Below are positions 22,330 to 33,845 of a stretch of DNA of 64,000 nucleotides, piece by piece. A model generated the notes under the pieces. That model was not told the DNA's origin. It saw only the letters and a list, made by a program, of their open reading frames with translations, and searched no databases. Positions within the stretch are counted from its first letter, which is position 1. Each line of letters opens with the position of its first letter. Position numbers and translations under genes: made by a program. This DNA is from Metallyticus violacea (Eukaryota > Arthropoda > Insecta > Mantodea > Metallyticidae): positions 76,296,501 to 76,360,500 of the forward strand of contig CM060831.1 in the NCBI GenBank assembly GCA_030762175.1. Direction: 5' to 3'.

Positions 22330-23085
22330 TTGATTTTGATATGGACTTACCCATATCTTACTTGCCCTCACAGAGGATATATAAAATGTCCTTGCTTTTG
22401 AGTGAATGGTACAGTAGATGTGACGACAAACCCTGGTCAATGAAAGAATGGCCAAGAAAAAAAGTTTAATGCTGGGAGAAAAAATTGTAATACATGTAAG
22501 TCAAGTCAATCCTTAAAAGATGCATTAGCCTTCATTTCATATCACACTTTGTATCATGGAGCAATTCATCAAAGCGCTAGACAGGAATGTCTTGTGCTTC
22601 AAGTATTTATACCATAAATGCCCACTTTTGTCTGAGGATAAAATAACAGGGATGGACCTCAGATCAGACAGATAAAGAAGGAACTGATTTTATGAACGAT
22701 ATAGAACTTCAGGCATGGTGTGCTTTCAAGGATGTTATCAATAAGTTCCTTAGAAATGTAAAAGATGTACAACGTGAAGAAAATGTAAGAACTATGTTAT
22801 GAAGACTGCAAGTTCTCAGTTGCAATATGAGTGGAACTTCATTTTTTGAACTCTCACCTTGACTACTTTCCACCTAATTTGGAACTCATGAGTTATGAGC
22901 AAGGTGAAAAATTTCATCAAGAAATTAAGTAGAAGGAAAATAATATCAAGGACATTGGAATGAAGCAATGCTGACGGACTACTACTGGTGTTTTAAGAGA
23001 GAATATATGCAACCAAAACATAAATGTAAATCAACATAACCTTTCTTCCAAGCAAAGAAAAGATCTACACCAAGCTTTTTAAAGG
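22330..23085 (+). pseudogene. unnamed multicopy gene family, C-terminal half
   Basis: Continues the order of the family seen at 15330-16640: LSEWYSRCDDKPWSMKEWPR (22398-22457; family FLCEWDSR...), MEQFIKALDRN, FKYLYHKCPLLSEDKI, AWCAFKDVINKFLRNVKD (22711-22760), then in another frame LELMSYEQGEKFHQEI (family EQGERFHQDI) and YQGHWNEAMLTDYYW (family RYQGxWNxxMMaDYcW). This half begins about where the first half stops, so the two could be parts of one copy separated by later insertions. Multiple frameshifts. Confidence 0.6.
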
Positions 23086-23259
23086 TATGTTGGTACCTAG
23101 TTTTGTATATAAGATGGGAATATGGCATTTTAGTTTTGATTTTATGGAAGCATAAGGACCTAGAAAAATTTATGACAGTTAATAATTTTTGTCTAATAAA
23201 TGCTTCTCTAGAGAATTGTAAAAGGTAAACATTATATTTACATCTCTTACACTTTTTTT

Positions 23260-25384
23260 CCTTCTATTTTTAATATCTGTTCATAGTATATTTACCCCTC
23301 CCCAAATTTTGATTCCATATTGCAAATATGAATAAATAATACCATAATATGCTATTTTTGTATTTACTGTTTTCACATATTTTGATAGTTGCCTCTATAG
23401 GTACAATCCTGAGTTTATTTTTTTTGCGTACTGTTTCCACTTGTATATCATATGGTAAATTTTCATCTATATATATGCCTAACAATTTGTAGCAGACCAC
23501 CTCCATAGTCATTTGCGAATACTAATCTGGAGGTTTCTGAAGTTTCTGAAAAGCCATACTTTTGTTTTATCTACATTTAACTTCAATCCATTGACATGCA
23601 TATTTTGAGATTTCCATAATTATACTCTCAGTTTTTCTTGTAAACTTTCTGTCATCACCCCAACATATTAAGAATGCATAAGAATTTACTTTGATATTTT
23701 CTAGTGGGGGAAAGTTATTTATGTCAATTAAGAAAATTGTAGGTTCTAACACCGATCCTTATAGGCCCCAGATTTTACTACATTATAATCGGATCTAACA
23801 GTGTAAATAAAGTCGCCTTTTTTCCAAATTTATTTCTGATATTGTACAACATGACTTTCTAAGTACAATGTTAAGTTTTCCTGTCCTCTAAAACCATTGA
23901 AGAAGCAATAACCCATTTTAAGCTTTAAACAATGTCTAACTTACATATGAATTTTTGTTACCTATTGTTCAGTAGAAGTTTCTTACCAGGAATGGGCAAT
24001 TAAACAGGATGTGAGATAGTCTCATCCTGTTTGCACATTCTTAATGGGTTCATCTTTATAGAGTCCCATTTTATACAGATGTTTTCTGAAGTGATATGCT
24101 GAATAATTTATGCAACTAAGTTTCTTATTCTTCTTCTGTCCAATTTTAGGAGAAATGGGGAAAGAATATTGCTTGGGCTTAGGACCAATTTTCTATCTGT
24201 TTTTCTCCAGGATAGGTTTGCTGCATAATCCATATTTTTACCATAGTCTTAGCAGTATATGTAATGATTCCAACTGCAGGTTCATGGACAGTATATCAGT
24301 ACTCTTTTTTGCTAGGTGTAATATGATAGGTAAGGTAACCTCTAGTGTTGTGCCCAAGTAAATATCCAATATTGTGTGACAAGTTCCTTGCAGTTTCCTT
24401 AGAGAAATAAAAGCATGGTATAAAATTTGTTTCTTGCTATATCTCAAAAGGATTACTGCTATCAAACAGAAAATGCGATTGAACTAGCAATAAATATTTC
24501 CAGAAGGGTCTCCACTTAAATATAGTGAGCACTTATTCCATTGAATATGCCCTATTCTTGTACACTGTAGTGTGAGATTGAAGTTAAACAGTTTTCTCAG
24601 CAGTATTTAAACATCCAGTGTTAAATATTGTCTTTAGACATTGTGTTCTATTACACATTGTCTTTGCAAAGTAGCAGCCATATTTGTCATTTAATGTTAA
24701 ACATTGCCTAAATAGTGTATTGTATTGGCCCATAATATTCTAATTTTGCAATTAGATGTTCATGTGGCTCAGAATCAAAGGCCTAAGAGAGATCTAAATA
24801 AATTGCTGAAGTTTCCTTACTGATGTTTTTCAATTCATTAGTTCTTGCACTTATTCACTATTGCTATGACCATGTGAGTCAATTTATTTCTGAAGCCATA
24901 TTGAAAACTATTAAGAACATTCCTTTATTTAAGAAACTATTTGTTATATTCATAAGAGCTTTCTTGAATAGCTTGCTAAAGACATAAATTAATGATTGGC
25001 CTGTAGTTATGTCTGAATTTGAATTTTTTTTGCAAATTGGTCTTACCATACTGACCTTTATTACTTCAGGAAAAAAGTTTTCATTCATTCAATAATTAAA
25101 AATATAAATATATTTATCAACTCTTGTTTGTAGCATTTTGTTATTAAAGGTGACATCTCAGCCCACCCACATGAATGATTTTTAAAGTTTTATACATTTC
25201 TTTAAGATGCATGATATTCATTATGCTTTTGTTTAGTTTTATTGTTCTTGTAACTAACTTTAAAATGTCATTTGTATTTAGAAAGCATTAAATGTCTTAC
25301 AGATATTAGATGTATTGTTAACTTCTGTTCATCTTGACTCAAATTTATTTTCTTGTGCCCAGACATTTGCAATTATCTTATTTA
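23260..25384 (-). pseudogene. LINE reverse transcriptase region (CR1/jockey-like), 3' part
   Basis: Read on the minus strand from high to low coordinates: NFFPEVIKVSMVRPICKK then SLIYVFSKLFKKALMN (24940-25088; family P..lK.s.v.PifKkgd...RPISll.vfsKifEk), then FLIDINNFPPL (about 23720), LICWGDDRK (family YADDt), KLLGIYIDENLPYDIQVE (23410-23490; family LGv.id..L.w..Hi) and a WNQNLGRG tail (family yGi.lWG). The catalytic YADD reads WGDD in a broken frame. It continues beyond the mariner at 25385-26610. Confidence 0.75.
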
Positions 25385-26610
25385 TAAGGGTAATTCCGAA
25401 AATAAATTTTCCATATTTATATGTTTGAAAGTAATATATGCAGGAGGAAATTGTACTGTGTACAGTTCAAGGACATTTGTCTGTGTCACTGCTTTTAATG
25501 GGATCGCAAGAGTCTGTACCCCAAACGTGCAGGAGTAGACTGAAGCAAGTTACTCCTGCAGAGTATATGCCCACATCATAGGAGCTTGCACTGTAATGAC
25601 TGACAAATGTGTGTTACAGAACTGAATGAAAGAGGAGGTTAGGGCAATATCCGCTGTGAATGGGCACATGGCACAAGTGATACAGAAATTCACAAGCAGT
25701 TTGTTGAAGTTTATGGTCTGGGCATGAAATCATAGCAAACAGTTGTTCTGCAATGAGCATGAGAGTGTGGTAGATGAACAGTAGCCTGAATGCCATGGGT
25801 CATGTTGCCTCAATTGAATATGGAATGTTCCCAAGTGCATTGCATCATTAGGGACTTCCTGAACTACTGCAAAGTCACATTACATTAGGTGCCTCAACAG
25901 TTGACTTCCTATCACATGTCTCAAAGAATGGGCATCAGTCTGCAACATTTCCTTCTTTATGAACAGGAAGACAAATTTTTGTTCCACATTATGGCAGAGG
26001 ATGAGAGTTTGAATCTACCACTATACCCCGGAGACAAAGTGTACCACCATGGAATGGAAGCATCCAAGATCCCCTAGTCAAGAGGTTTAAAGTGACTCCA
26101 TCTGCTGAAAGTCATATTGATTGTGTTTTGGGGTGCAAAAGGAGTTCTTTTGCTCAACTTCCTTCATGAAGGGACTGTAAATGCCTAATGATACTGCAGT
26201 ATACTGAACAGGTTAACTGTTCCACAAAAGAGACCAAGACTGCAGTCATACAAGATCCTACATGGCTTCAGCAACAGTAGCTCTTCTGTGGAGGTTCAAT
26301 TGGGAAAGCATGGATCATCCTCCTTACAGTGTCAATTTTGCACCCAATGACTCCCATATGTTCCCAGCTTTGAAGAGGTAGCCATCTGGACACCATTACA
26401 GTAGCAATGATGACATGGAACATGCTGTTTCCTCTCCTTTCTCCAGGCACAGGACACAAGAGTTCTATGGGAGCTGGTTTTTAAAACTCATTAACAGATA
26501 TGATAAGTGTCTCAAAGTTCAGGGAAATGAGGTGGTCAAGTAATGAGTGATGTCTATTGTCGCTGTATAACACGCAACACTCGCAAAACTTATTTTCGGT
26601 ACTACCCTCA
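25385..26610 (+). mobile_element. mariner transposon inserted in the LINE
   Basis: Terminal inverted repeats AGGGTAATTCCGAAAATAAA (left) and AGGGTAGTACCGAAAATAAG (right, reversed), flanked by TA. Length 1226 bp. Decayed transposase signatures: ISAVNGHMAQVIQ, YHYTPETKCTTMEWKHP (26010-26060), HPPYSVNFAPNDSHMFPALK (about 26310-26370; family HPPYSPDLAPsDfHLFpaLK) and SSNDDMEHAV. Stops and frameshifts. LINE sequence runs up to both borders, so the mariner is the younger of the two. Confidence 0.9.
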
Positions 26611-27700
26611 TATGGTTTCCTGGCATTTTTGGAATGAATTATTTTGTTTCCTATTTGCTCAGTCTTTAGATTATATTGTTTTTTTTATATATACTATACA
26701 TATTGTAAGCACTAGTAGTGATTTGGAAATATTTATACATACTTTTCATTTTATTTCTGAAAATTATTAGTTTGTGTATTAAAGTTATTTTATGCATTAA
26801 CTGGTCTTTTTGTTTGGGAACAAGCTTCATAAAAACGAGAAGAAAACTTTTGTAGAGATGATTTGTATTTATTGTGTTAATTGCATGCATTATTTACTGC
26901 ATTCCAGTTCTTTTTCACTATATTATGCTGAAGTCTATGTTCCTTTTTTGGGCATCTCTTATATTTTTTACTAATTGTTTTCAAAATGGTATGACAATTA
27001 TGTACATGTTTAATTTGCCCTATGGTCAGACATGAAAATTATTATTTATTGTGGAAAATGTATCTTCATATAGATTTATTATTATATTATCTGTTGTACT
27101 ACTAGAGTGCCATGTTATTCTAGCACATCCATGAGATATAATTTTTAATTTGAACCTACTGAGAATTCAACATTGTCAGCATCTAAATTAAAATCTCCTA
27201 ATATTAGGATGTATCTGTTATAGACAATTTTATTTAATAGATTTTCTAGAATTTTAAAAATTCTTGCAAGTAAAATTTGGAGACTTTATGTTAATGAGTA
27301 TTTTCCCCTAGTCTGTATTTAGTTTTACTGTAGCTTCCTTAAAGATATCTTTATCCTGAGATTTTATACCCAAATCATCCTTTTGCCAATAACATCATTA
27401 TTGACATAACACCATTTTGGGAGATTAATTTATAGTTTACAACAGATTCTTTAAAGCATGCTTGAAGAATATTACATTCTGGGGATTTGTTTCGTTTAAT
27501 ATTGTTTCCAAAATTTCTACTTTTATTGTAGATATGTTGAGTATTTTGGTGGTCTATTCAAAGTGTAGAGAGAGCTATCTTGCATGCTGTGTTTACCATT
27601 ATTATGGATGCATATTAATTTATAAGTTGTCATTATGCCTTACATGCAATACTACAGATTTTTGACTGGCAGTGTTATATATTTTCCCAGAGAGGAGTGT
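26611..27700 (-). pseudogene. LINE endonuclease region, 5' part of the split LINE
   Basis: Minus strand gives EHALKESVVNYKLISQNGV (about 27400-27460; family EhwL...), then NKIVYNRYILILGDFNLD (27170-27240; the LINE endonuclease GDFN motif) with DADNVEF. At 26666-26890 a charged region like the linker before the reverse transcriptase follows. It is continuous in order and strand with 23260-25384 once the mariner is removed. The 5' limit is uncertain. Confidence 0.65.
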
Positions 27701-28337
27701 TAAGTACATTTTTCTCTTATTCAAGTGCAGACCTATACTTATATTTGATTTTGCTGATATCCACAATACTCATAGTTGGATACACTGAGCACATTAGTTT
27801 CACTTTTTTTAATTATTTTTCTGATTTCTTTGTTAACACACAAATTATTATACAAGTCATACCTATTAGGAATGTTCTGTTTTCTTCGCTTCCTCTTCTT
27901 GCAGAAGTTTATTTATAGTGTTTATAGCATTGCTAGCTTCATTACAAATTGTTTGAATTGTTTTTTATGTCTGAGTTGGAGTGTTTGGGACTTGCCTCAA
28001 CTATTTTTAGTTTAAATTATTGCTTAGAAGTACTCAATATAATAATTTCATATTTTGAAAATAGGAGTTGTTTGGTATTTCATTAAGTAAAAATATAAAT
28101 TATATAAATATATGGTATCTTCTAAGCTCTGACAGTTGACCTCTTCAAGGATCAAGTTTTAGAAATTGTTTACAATGTGATTAAAGTTTCAAGGATTCAA
28201 AATACAAATGCTATTAACATGAATAGTAATAATACAAGTATTTTGTAAACTTTATATAAGTGATAAACTCTTCTTTAAATAATTTTTCTATGCAAGAGCA
28301 GAAAGTTCTAAATTTACACTATTTATTTTATTTGCAG
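27701..28337. other. intron end, no recognised gene
   Basis: AT-rich, possibly the LINE 5' leader at its left. The acceptor TTATTTGCAG at 28328-28337 ends the intron. Confidence 0.4.
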
Positions 28338-28701
28338 AATTTGAAACTCCATTGGAAGAATTTGAGCTTGACTTAATAGAGGCTGAAAGAAATAGATTTT
28401 CATCTGATTCATGTACAGGCTCAGAAGATTCTCATGCTCTTATGTACAAGAGATCCAAAAATGTGTCCTTTGCTAATCAGGTTAATTGCAGAGATTTTGA
28501 ATGCCAAACAGAAGCATTCAAACTTGACTCATTTCACAATATAAACAGAGATGCAGGGCGTCTAACAGAAAAATCTGAACCTTGTTCAGTAGATGAAGCA
28601 TCTGTTGTGCAGTGCAAGAAATGTGAGATCATGGCATCAGCTCATCAGAATGACACCAAAGAAGTACACTGTCAGACAGTATCCCCTTTTGCTGTAGCAA
28701 T
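28338..28701 (+). CDS. CENPE: CENP-E-like kinesin, exon with acidic/serine-rich linker
   Basis: Acceptor TTTGCAG and donor GTAAGT. The first two bases join the G left by the exon ending at 12556 to make Glu; two bases remain at the end (phase 2). The protein EFETPLEEFELDLIEAERNR, SSDSCTGSEDSHAL, NCRDFECQTEAF and EVHCQTVSPFAVA is acidic, not coiled coil, and has three CQT-like motifs (FECQTE, VHCQTV) that may be short binding motifs. In CENP-E a serine/acid-rich linker follows the RRVTW motif. Open throughout 364 bp. Confidence 0.85.
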
Positions 28702-28833
28702 GTAAGTTTTACTTATTTTCATACCCTCTGCTACCAGTGATTCATATTGTTAATGATTTTGGTGATATTTGTGTTAAGTCCTTGGGTAATTTTCATATAT
28801 TTTCAATCAAAAATAAAAAATACGTTGTTCCAG

Positions 28834-28960
28834 ACCTGAGAATTTTACAATAGAGACTCCACCAAAGGAGCTTCGTGAAAGAGCAAAATATTTCCAAAAG
28901 GAATATGATGAATTACGAGAATTTACCACTCTGGAGAAGCAGATGATTTGTGAAGAAGAG
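28834..28960 (+). CDS. CENPE: CENP-E-like kinesin, EFTTLEKQ exon
   Basis: Separated from the preceding exon by a 132-bp intron, the only short one here. Acceptor TTGTTCCAG, donor GTAAAT, 127 bp; with the two carried bases it gives 43 codons and phase 0. It reads PENFTIETPPKELRERAKYF, QKEYDELREFTTLEKQ. Vertebrate CENP-E has a similar 'Y/N-D-L-x-E-F-x-x-L-E-R/K' stretch at the same place, where the rod coiled coil resumes. A TPP motif in the linker could be a phosphosite; this is inference. Confidence 0.85.
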
Positions 28961-29319
28961 GTAAATTTGGTTTAAAATGTATTTTTTAGTTAGTTAGGCA
29001 TTATCTTAAAATAAAATTAGGTAATCAAGAAAAAGTGGTTTGGGCAAGATAGTATTGCAACTGTTCTAAAGAAGGAATTTGATAATTAAGAGAGTAATAT
29101 TTTACCATAATGGAATTTTGAAATTTTTATTAATTATAGTCATTGCATTAAAACAACTTGCTATTCAAGGAAATTTTTGGTGCAGGCAAAAACTGAATTT
29201 ATTTCAAATCGCTTAGGATTTTTCCCTCATAAGGGGAAATGTGAAAATTGGTTTACTACAAATGGGATTATTCTGCTGTAAATATCCCCCTCCCTTTTAT
29301 TTTTAGTATTGATTTTTCT
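28961..29319. other. intron start, no recognised content
   Basis: No repeat or coding signal seen. Confidence 0.4.
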
Positions 29320-29590
29320 AATAAAAACACAGTTTCACCAAACTGACAAACTAATTAATAATTTAATAATTGAAATCATTGTATTATTGAGTCGAACTAA
29401 ACACTCTGATTACTCCACGTACTTGTCCATAAATAATGAAGTATCTATAGATCTAGTAGTCAACTTTCTAGCTGATGCGAACGAGGTTTCATGAAACCAG
29501 TTCTATATTTTATAGGCCAGTAAGTGGAGCAATACGAGTGTTTAGTTCGATTCAATCATGCAATGATTTCAATTATATGATTGGCTTCAC
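29320..29590. mobile_element. palindromic mini-PLE (subfamily C)
   Basis: The left arm ATTGAAATCATTGTATTATT, GAGTCGAACTAAACACTC mirrors the right arm GAGTGTTTAGTTCGATTC, AATGATTTCAATT. The centre keeps half a hammerhead (ATGAAACCAGTTC near 29492). Outward-facing terminal repeats on both sides. Confidence 0.75.
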
Positions 29591-29691
29591 TGTACAAGCT
29601 CAAATTAACATTTCTAGTTAATTATTTTTATTAAGATTATTGTATGATTAAGTCGAACTGCACGCTCTTATTTGCTCCACTTGCTTATTTA

Positions 29692-29736
29692 GACGTAGAA
29701 CATGTTTTGCAGACCATCGTCTGCATCTTCAGCAAA
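29692..29736 (-). ncRNA. hammerhead ribozyme motif with core G lost
   Basis: Minus strand: CTGAAGA (29726-29732), helix II TGCAGAC/GTCTGCA, then AAA where GAA is required, helix III ACATGT. The change fits CpG decay (CGAAAC to CAAAAC). Probably inactive. Confidence 0.65.
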
Positions 29737-29837
29737 GCATCAACTGCTAGATAATTTGTGTTGCTTTGGGGATGTATATTCTGCTCTGGTGGAGGTGTGA
29801 TGAACTTAGTGTATGTTTTCATCCCTTTGATTGATTA

Positions 29838-29932
29838 GTTGATTAAACTGTCTCCATATTTATAAATGTATATTTTCTCCCGAAAGTTGATTAAACTGTC
29901 TCCATATTTATAAATGTATATTTTCTCCCGAG
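29838..29932. repeat. 48-bp tandem duplication inside PLE
   Basis: Two near-identical units starting GTTGATTAAACTGTCTCC at 29838 and 29886. Confidence 0.9.
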
Positions 29933-30009
29933 TTGCTAGCTCTGTAGGTTTCTGTTTAATAATTTTGATTTTTTCACTAGGTCTTTTTTTTTTTTTTTTT
30001 TTTTTTTTT

Positions 30010-30300
30010 ATTTATTTATTTATGGATGCTCTTTAACAGCTCAGGTCATCAGCGTCCCATTCAACTCGGGGCGTTAAACGGCTGACAAATTTTGCTCAGA
30101 GGCCTCTCTTTCAGGCTTGAGGTTCTTTTTCGTGCCGTAAATGTACGACATGGGACCCACGGCTTTACTTCCCTTCCGAAGGAAGCCATACTTAGGATTT
30201 TTACGCCCGAAAAAATCCATCGGTCCTGGCCGGGTTCGAACCCGCCATCTTGGGTTTAGGAGGCAAGTATGGTAACCACTACACCACCAGGACTGACTCA
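30010..30300 (-). mobile_element. tRNA-derived SINE, family 1
   Basis: Complete minus-strand copy. The head near 30298 reads GTCCTGGTGGTGTAGTGG, with B box GGGTTCGAACCCG. The tail lies at a (T)n(TTTA)n tract near 30000. It is one of the least diverged copies. Confidence 0.93.
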
Positions 30301-30670
30301 CTATGTCGTGGTTTTCTGCCTTCAGCTCCTGAAGTGTTTCCCTATATGGGAAAAACTAAAAGAAACATAGGCACATGGTTAAAAGAGCAATTGAGAAACA
30401 TATAATACAAACAAATGGAGAAATCAGCAGAAGCATCTCGTTTCTGCATAGAAAACCATGACATAGTGAAAAAAAACAAAATTTTAAAATCTGTACAGGA
30501 CCCACAGAAATAGCAATGTGGGAGAAATCTACATTTGCAAATACAGAGACAGATCAATGAACTTTGACACTTCCAAGGATGAAAATATAAATTCTAAGTT
30601 CATCACACCTCCACCAGGGCAGAATATACATCCCGAAATCAACACAAATTATTCAGTAGTCATTAGTTAG

Positions 30671-30708
30671 CTGAGGATACAGATGATGGTCTGCAAAACA
30701 TATTCTAC
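30671..30708 (+). ncRNA. hammerhead ribozyme motif with core G lost
   Basis: CTGAGGA (30671-30677), a helix II remnant, then CAAAACATATTC. The same G-to-A change as its partner at 29692. Confidence 0.5.
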
Positions 30709-30829
30709 ATTTAAACAAGTAAGTGGAGCCAATAAGAGTGTTATTTGACTCAATCATATAATAATCTTAATATGCTTAGCTTCATTGTACAAGTTCAATT
30801 AGCATTTCATTCTAATTACTAGTTATTAA

Positions 30830-31470
30830 TGTATTGTAAGTATTTAAACTAAACACTTTTGCAACTTCACTAACTTACTATTTCATTAGAATATGTTTTG
30901 CAAATCTTTGTCTGCATCATTAGTTACCTTTTAACTGTCAGAAGAGTTGCCTTAATCCTTGGAGGACATATGTTTGGCTGTGGCGAACATATGATAAACT
31001 TGAAACTATTGTTTTCTTCCCCGAAATATCGAAGTTCATTAGCTGATTTTTGAATTTGTGGATGTAAATTTTTTCCCCAAGTGTTCAGTTCTGCTTGCCC
31101 TTCTATTGCCCTTAGCACTTATACTTTTTCTTCAATTTCAGATTTTCTGTCAAAAATGAGCTGCTGCAATGGATGTCTCTATTTGTATGTGTTATGTTTC
31201 AACTGTGCACTTTCTGTTGAGTACTTATATTTCTTTTTGTTTCTCCAATACATATTTTATTGGTCTGTGCTTCTTTTCACTATCACATTACTTGTTGTTT
31301 ATAAGATTTTTTTATGCTAAACTTATTTCTGTGTGCCAATGGGACATTAACTTCCTTAAAGATCTTCTGAAATATATGTGTAGCCCAAGGGTGATATGTA
31401 AAAAAAAAATTTTTCTTCTTTTGCCAAGAGAGTTGAGATTTTTTTAGCTGCTTAGGAACCTAAACTTCGG
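30830..31470 (-). mobile_element. PLE 3' part, minus strand
   Basis: The terminal repeat (30830-30940) runs into minus-strand protein end NQLMNFDISGKKTIVSS and KATLLTVKR; further up it reads KQKEIYNTQQK, like the GIY-YIG region. It stops near 31470 and no opposite half is seen. Frameshifts. Confidence 0.65.
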
Positions 31471-32730
31471 TCATTTTTTTCAAACCAATTCCTTACAAAA
31501 TCCATGTTATTCTGTTGTTTTTTCTATTTGGATACATGACTGTTGATTTGCTGTTTTTTCCAATGGCACATTCATGAGTAGATGCTAAATTAATTACTGC
31601 ATGTTTATACTGTGGTTGGCTTTTATGTAGTTATGTTGTTTCTGTATATTTCAAATTCCATCTATCCATTCTGGACATCAAAATAATAAAAAAACAATGC
31701 ATTAAAACCTGAGTACTAACAAGGAAGCTGAAGTGGAATGTGTTCAGCATTTTATAAAATTCTGTCCACAGAATCTGTAATCAATTTATCTAAAGGGAAT
31801 CTCTTCATCTTTCTAAAGGAATCTATTTTCTTAACATATATCATTAATTGCTTCAAATTGTTCAAACAAGGAACCCTTTTATAGTTAAATATATGAATAT
31901 TAATTTTTTATGTTCACCATAAACTGAAAACATTAAATTGAATAAAATATTAGAAATACTGTCAACTAATAAAAATAAATAAAATGCATGTAAAAGTAAC
32001 TATATGTAAGAAGTTATGTCATAACTCTATGCATAAGCATAAAGATGGAACTAGTAAATGGGATGGGCAGGAAGGAATGTGGCAAGTTCTTTGTCAATTT
32101 TACAAGCAACCCTGAACAGTTTCTTCCAGCAGCCAAATTAAGCTTTGCAAAGAATAATGTATCAAAGGATTTTTGTTTGTATTGACACTAATGATGCATG
32201 CCATAAACCATTTAATAATTAATTGAAGAGAAATAAACAAATTAAATGGTGTACAAGGTTAGAAAATTTAACTTCAGTCTGAAAATTAAAAATATTGAGC
32301 GGATATGAGAGGGGGGAAAATATAACATTTTAAATTATAAGTCAAAACATGAAGATAAGGATGAAATTATAGCAGTTACCAATTTTATTTATGCTTTTGT
32401 ATATTCTGTACCAAAAAGATAACAAAGCTTAAATATGCAATATGCAGAAACATAGATAAAAGAATTTGAACTACTCACTGACAAATATAGAAATTTTTAA
32501 GCTAAAATCTTTCTTTTAATGTTTTGGTGCATAAATGGCTAGTAATTCTTGTGCAAACGCTGTTGTTTCTTTAATCAGAAATAAAAATATACCTACCATG
32601 TACAGGTTGTACTATGCATATTTAAAATGCCTAAAATGTGTTCAATAAGCTTTATTTCTAATATAACATTTCAAAATGCACTGAAATCCCTAAAGACTAA
32701 TATGAAGGGCCTAAAACTATTATGAACGTT
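31471..32730. other. intron, no recognised content
   Basis: AT-rich. No motif found on either strand. Confidence 0.4.
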
Positions 32731-32734
32731 GTAA

Positions 32735-32880
32735 ACTTAAAAGAAGTTAGGAACAGTGAAGTTTGTTAAGTATATAACTAAGTTGGTATTAGGTGACTCT
32801 AAACTTCACTAACTGATTTATTCATCAGTTAGTGAAGTTAAGTGTCACCTAATACCGACTTAATTATATATCTACTTTGC
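32735..32880. mobile_element. palindromic mini-PLE (subfamily H)
   Basis: The arms TGGTATTAGGTGACTCTAAA and CTTCACTAACTGAT mirror AGTTAGTGAAGTTAAGTGTC. These are the terminal sequences of the PLE at 59585-61884, including its tip GAAGTTAGGAACAGTGAAG. Only the two tips remain; the hammerhead is gone. Confidence 0.8.
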
Positions 32881-33845
32881 ACAACATCAAAGCCATATTA
32901 TAAGTCAGGATCACTAAATATGCTATGAGTCCTCCGGTATTGTGAAAGAACTAACTGAAATGGTGGCTGAACTGCTTTCTTCTGGAATTTTAGTAGGAAA
33001 TTATTGATAAACCAAAGACACAGGCTAGTATAGGGTAGTAGGTGTTAGCAAGGGGGTGCTCTATTTTATCTTCTTTTAAGAATTGGAATAAGAATAATTG
33101 TGATCAATATATAATTCATTAATTAAATGTATTGTAATGCATTATTTGTATTTGTAGAGGATTTATATCTAGGTGGAAGCCTTCTTGTACTTTCTTAGCA
33201 TTTCAATAAATATTAAATGTGCTAGGTTCCCATTTTCATCCAAAACCTGTTTTCCAGGTACAAACAATTGAAACACTTCATGTTACACAAGATCAACAAA
33301 ATTTTTGCCTTTGGAAGACCAGTGTCTATCATTAAAGTTTACTATCAGTTTCATTTTGAATCACTAGGGCCTAGAAAATGTATTGAAACTTTCATTCATG
33401 GCTGGGTGGTGGAAGTAAAGTGAAAGTGTGATTGCCCAATTAAAACAGCATAGTCATATATAACTTCTGCAAAATATTATTCAATAAGCTTTCTGCTTGT
33501 GGTAAAGGCACCAGGAATGTTAAAAAATGTCAGCTCAAAGAAGCAATAATATGCCTAAAAGATATCATTTTTAATGAGTTTTGGTACCATTCTACGAGAA
33601 ACTGTACATGAGGATGAGTTTTTAATTTTCAGTAAGTAATATTATTTTATATATTTTATTGTTTTGCAACCTAAAAATGTAATTAAATTAATACATTTTG
33701 ATTGGCAACATTGCAAGCTTTTGTTGTATATATTACCAGTATTTTACTTTAATAAATCAGGTAAGTGAATTATAAAATACATATTAAGATTTCAATATTA
33801 ATTTAATTTGGAATTGAACACAGTGCATTAACAAACTCTTCTGAA
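32881..33845. other. intron, no recognised content
   Basis: No coding or repeat signal seen. Confidence 0.4.

Larger units (their letters stand above)
29640..30790. mobile_element. PLE (subfamily C), internally deleted, inverted ends
   Basis: The left end is a minus-strand terminal repeat and 3' coding end (29640-29980). The right part (30300-30790) is plus strand: KTKRNIGTWLKEQ..NIxYKQMEKSAEASRFCIENHD (GIY-YIG region with YKQMEKSA), then MNFDTSKDENINSKFITPPP and a terminal repeat. A SINE lies inside. The two halves face outward. A 48-bp tandem duplication sits near the left half (29838-29932). Confidence 0.8.

Noticed and set aside
33241..33340. Possible missing CENP-E exon after TTTTCCAG
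   Set aside because: The in-phase reading is not coiled coil and meets a stop with no donor.
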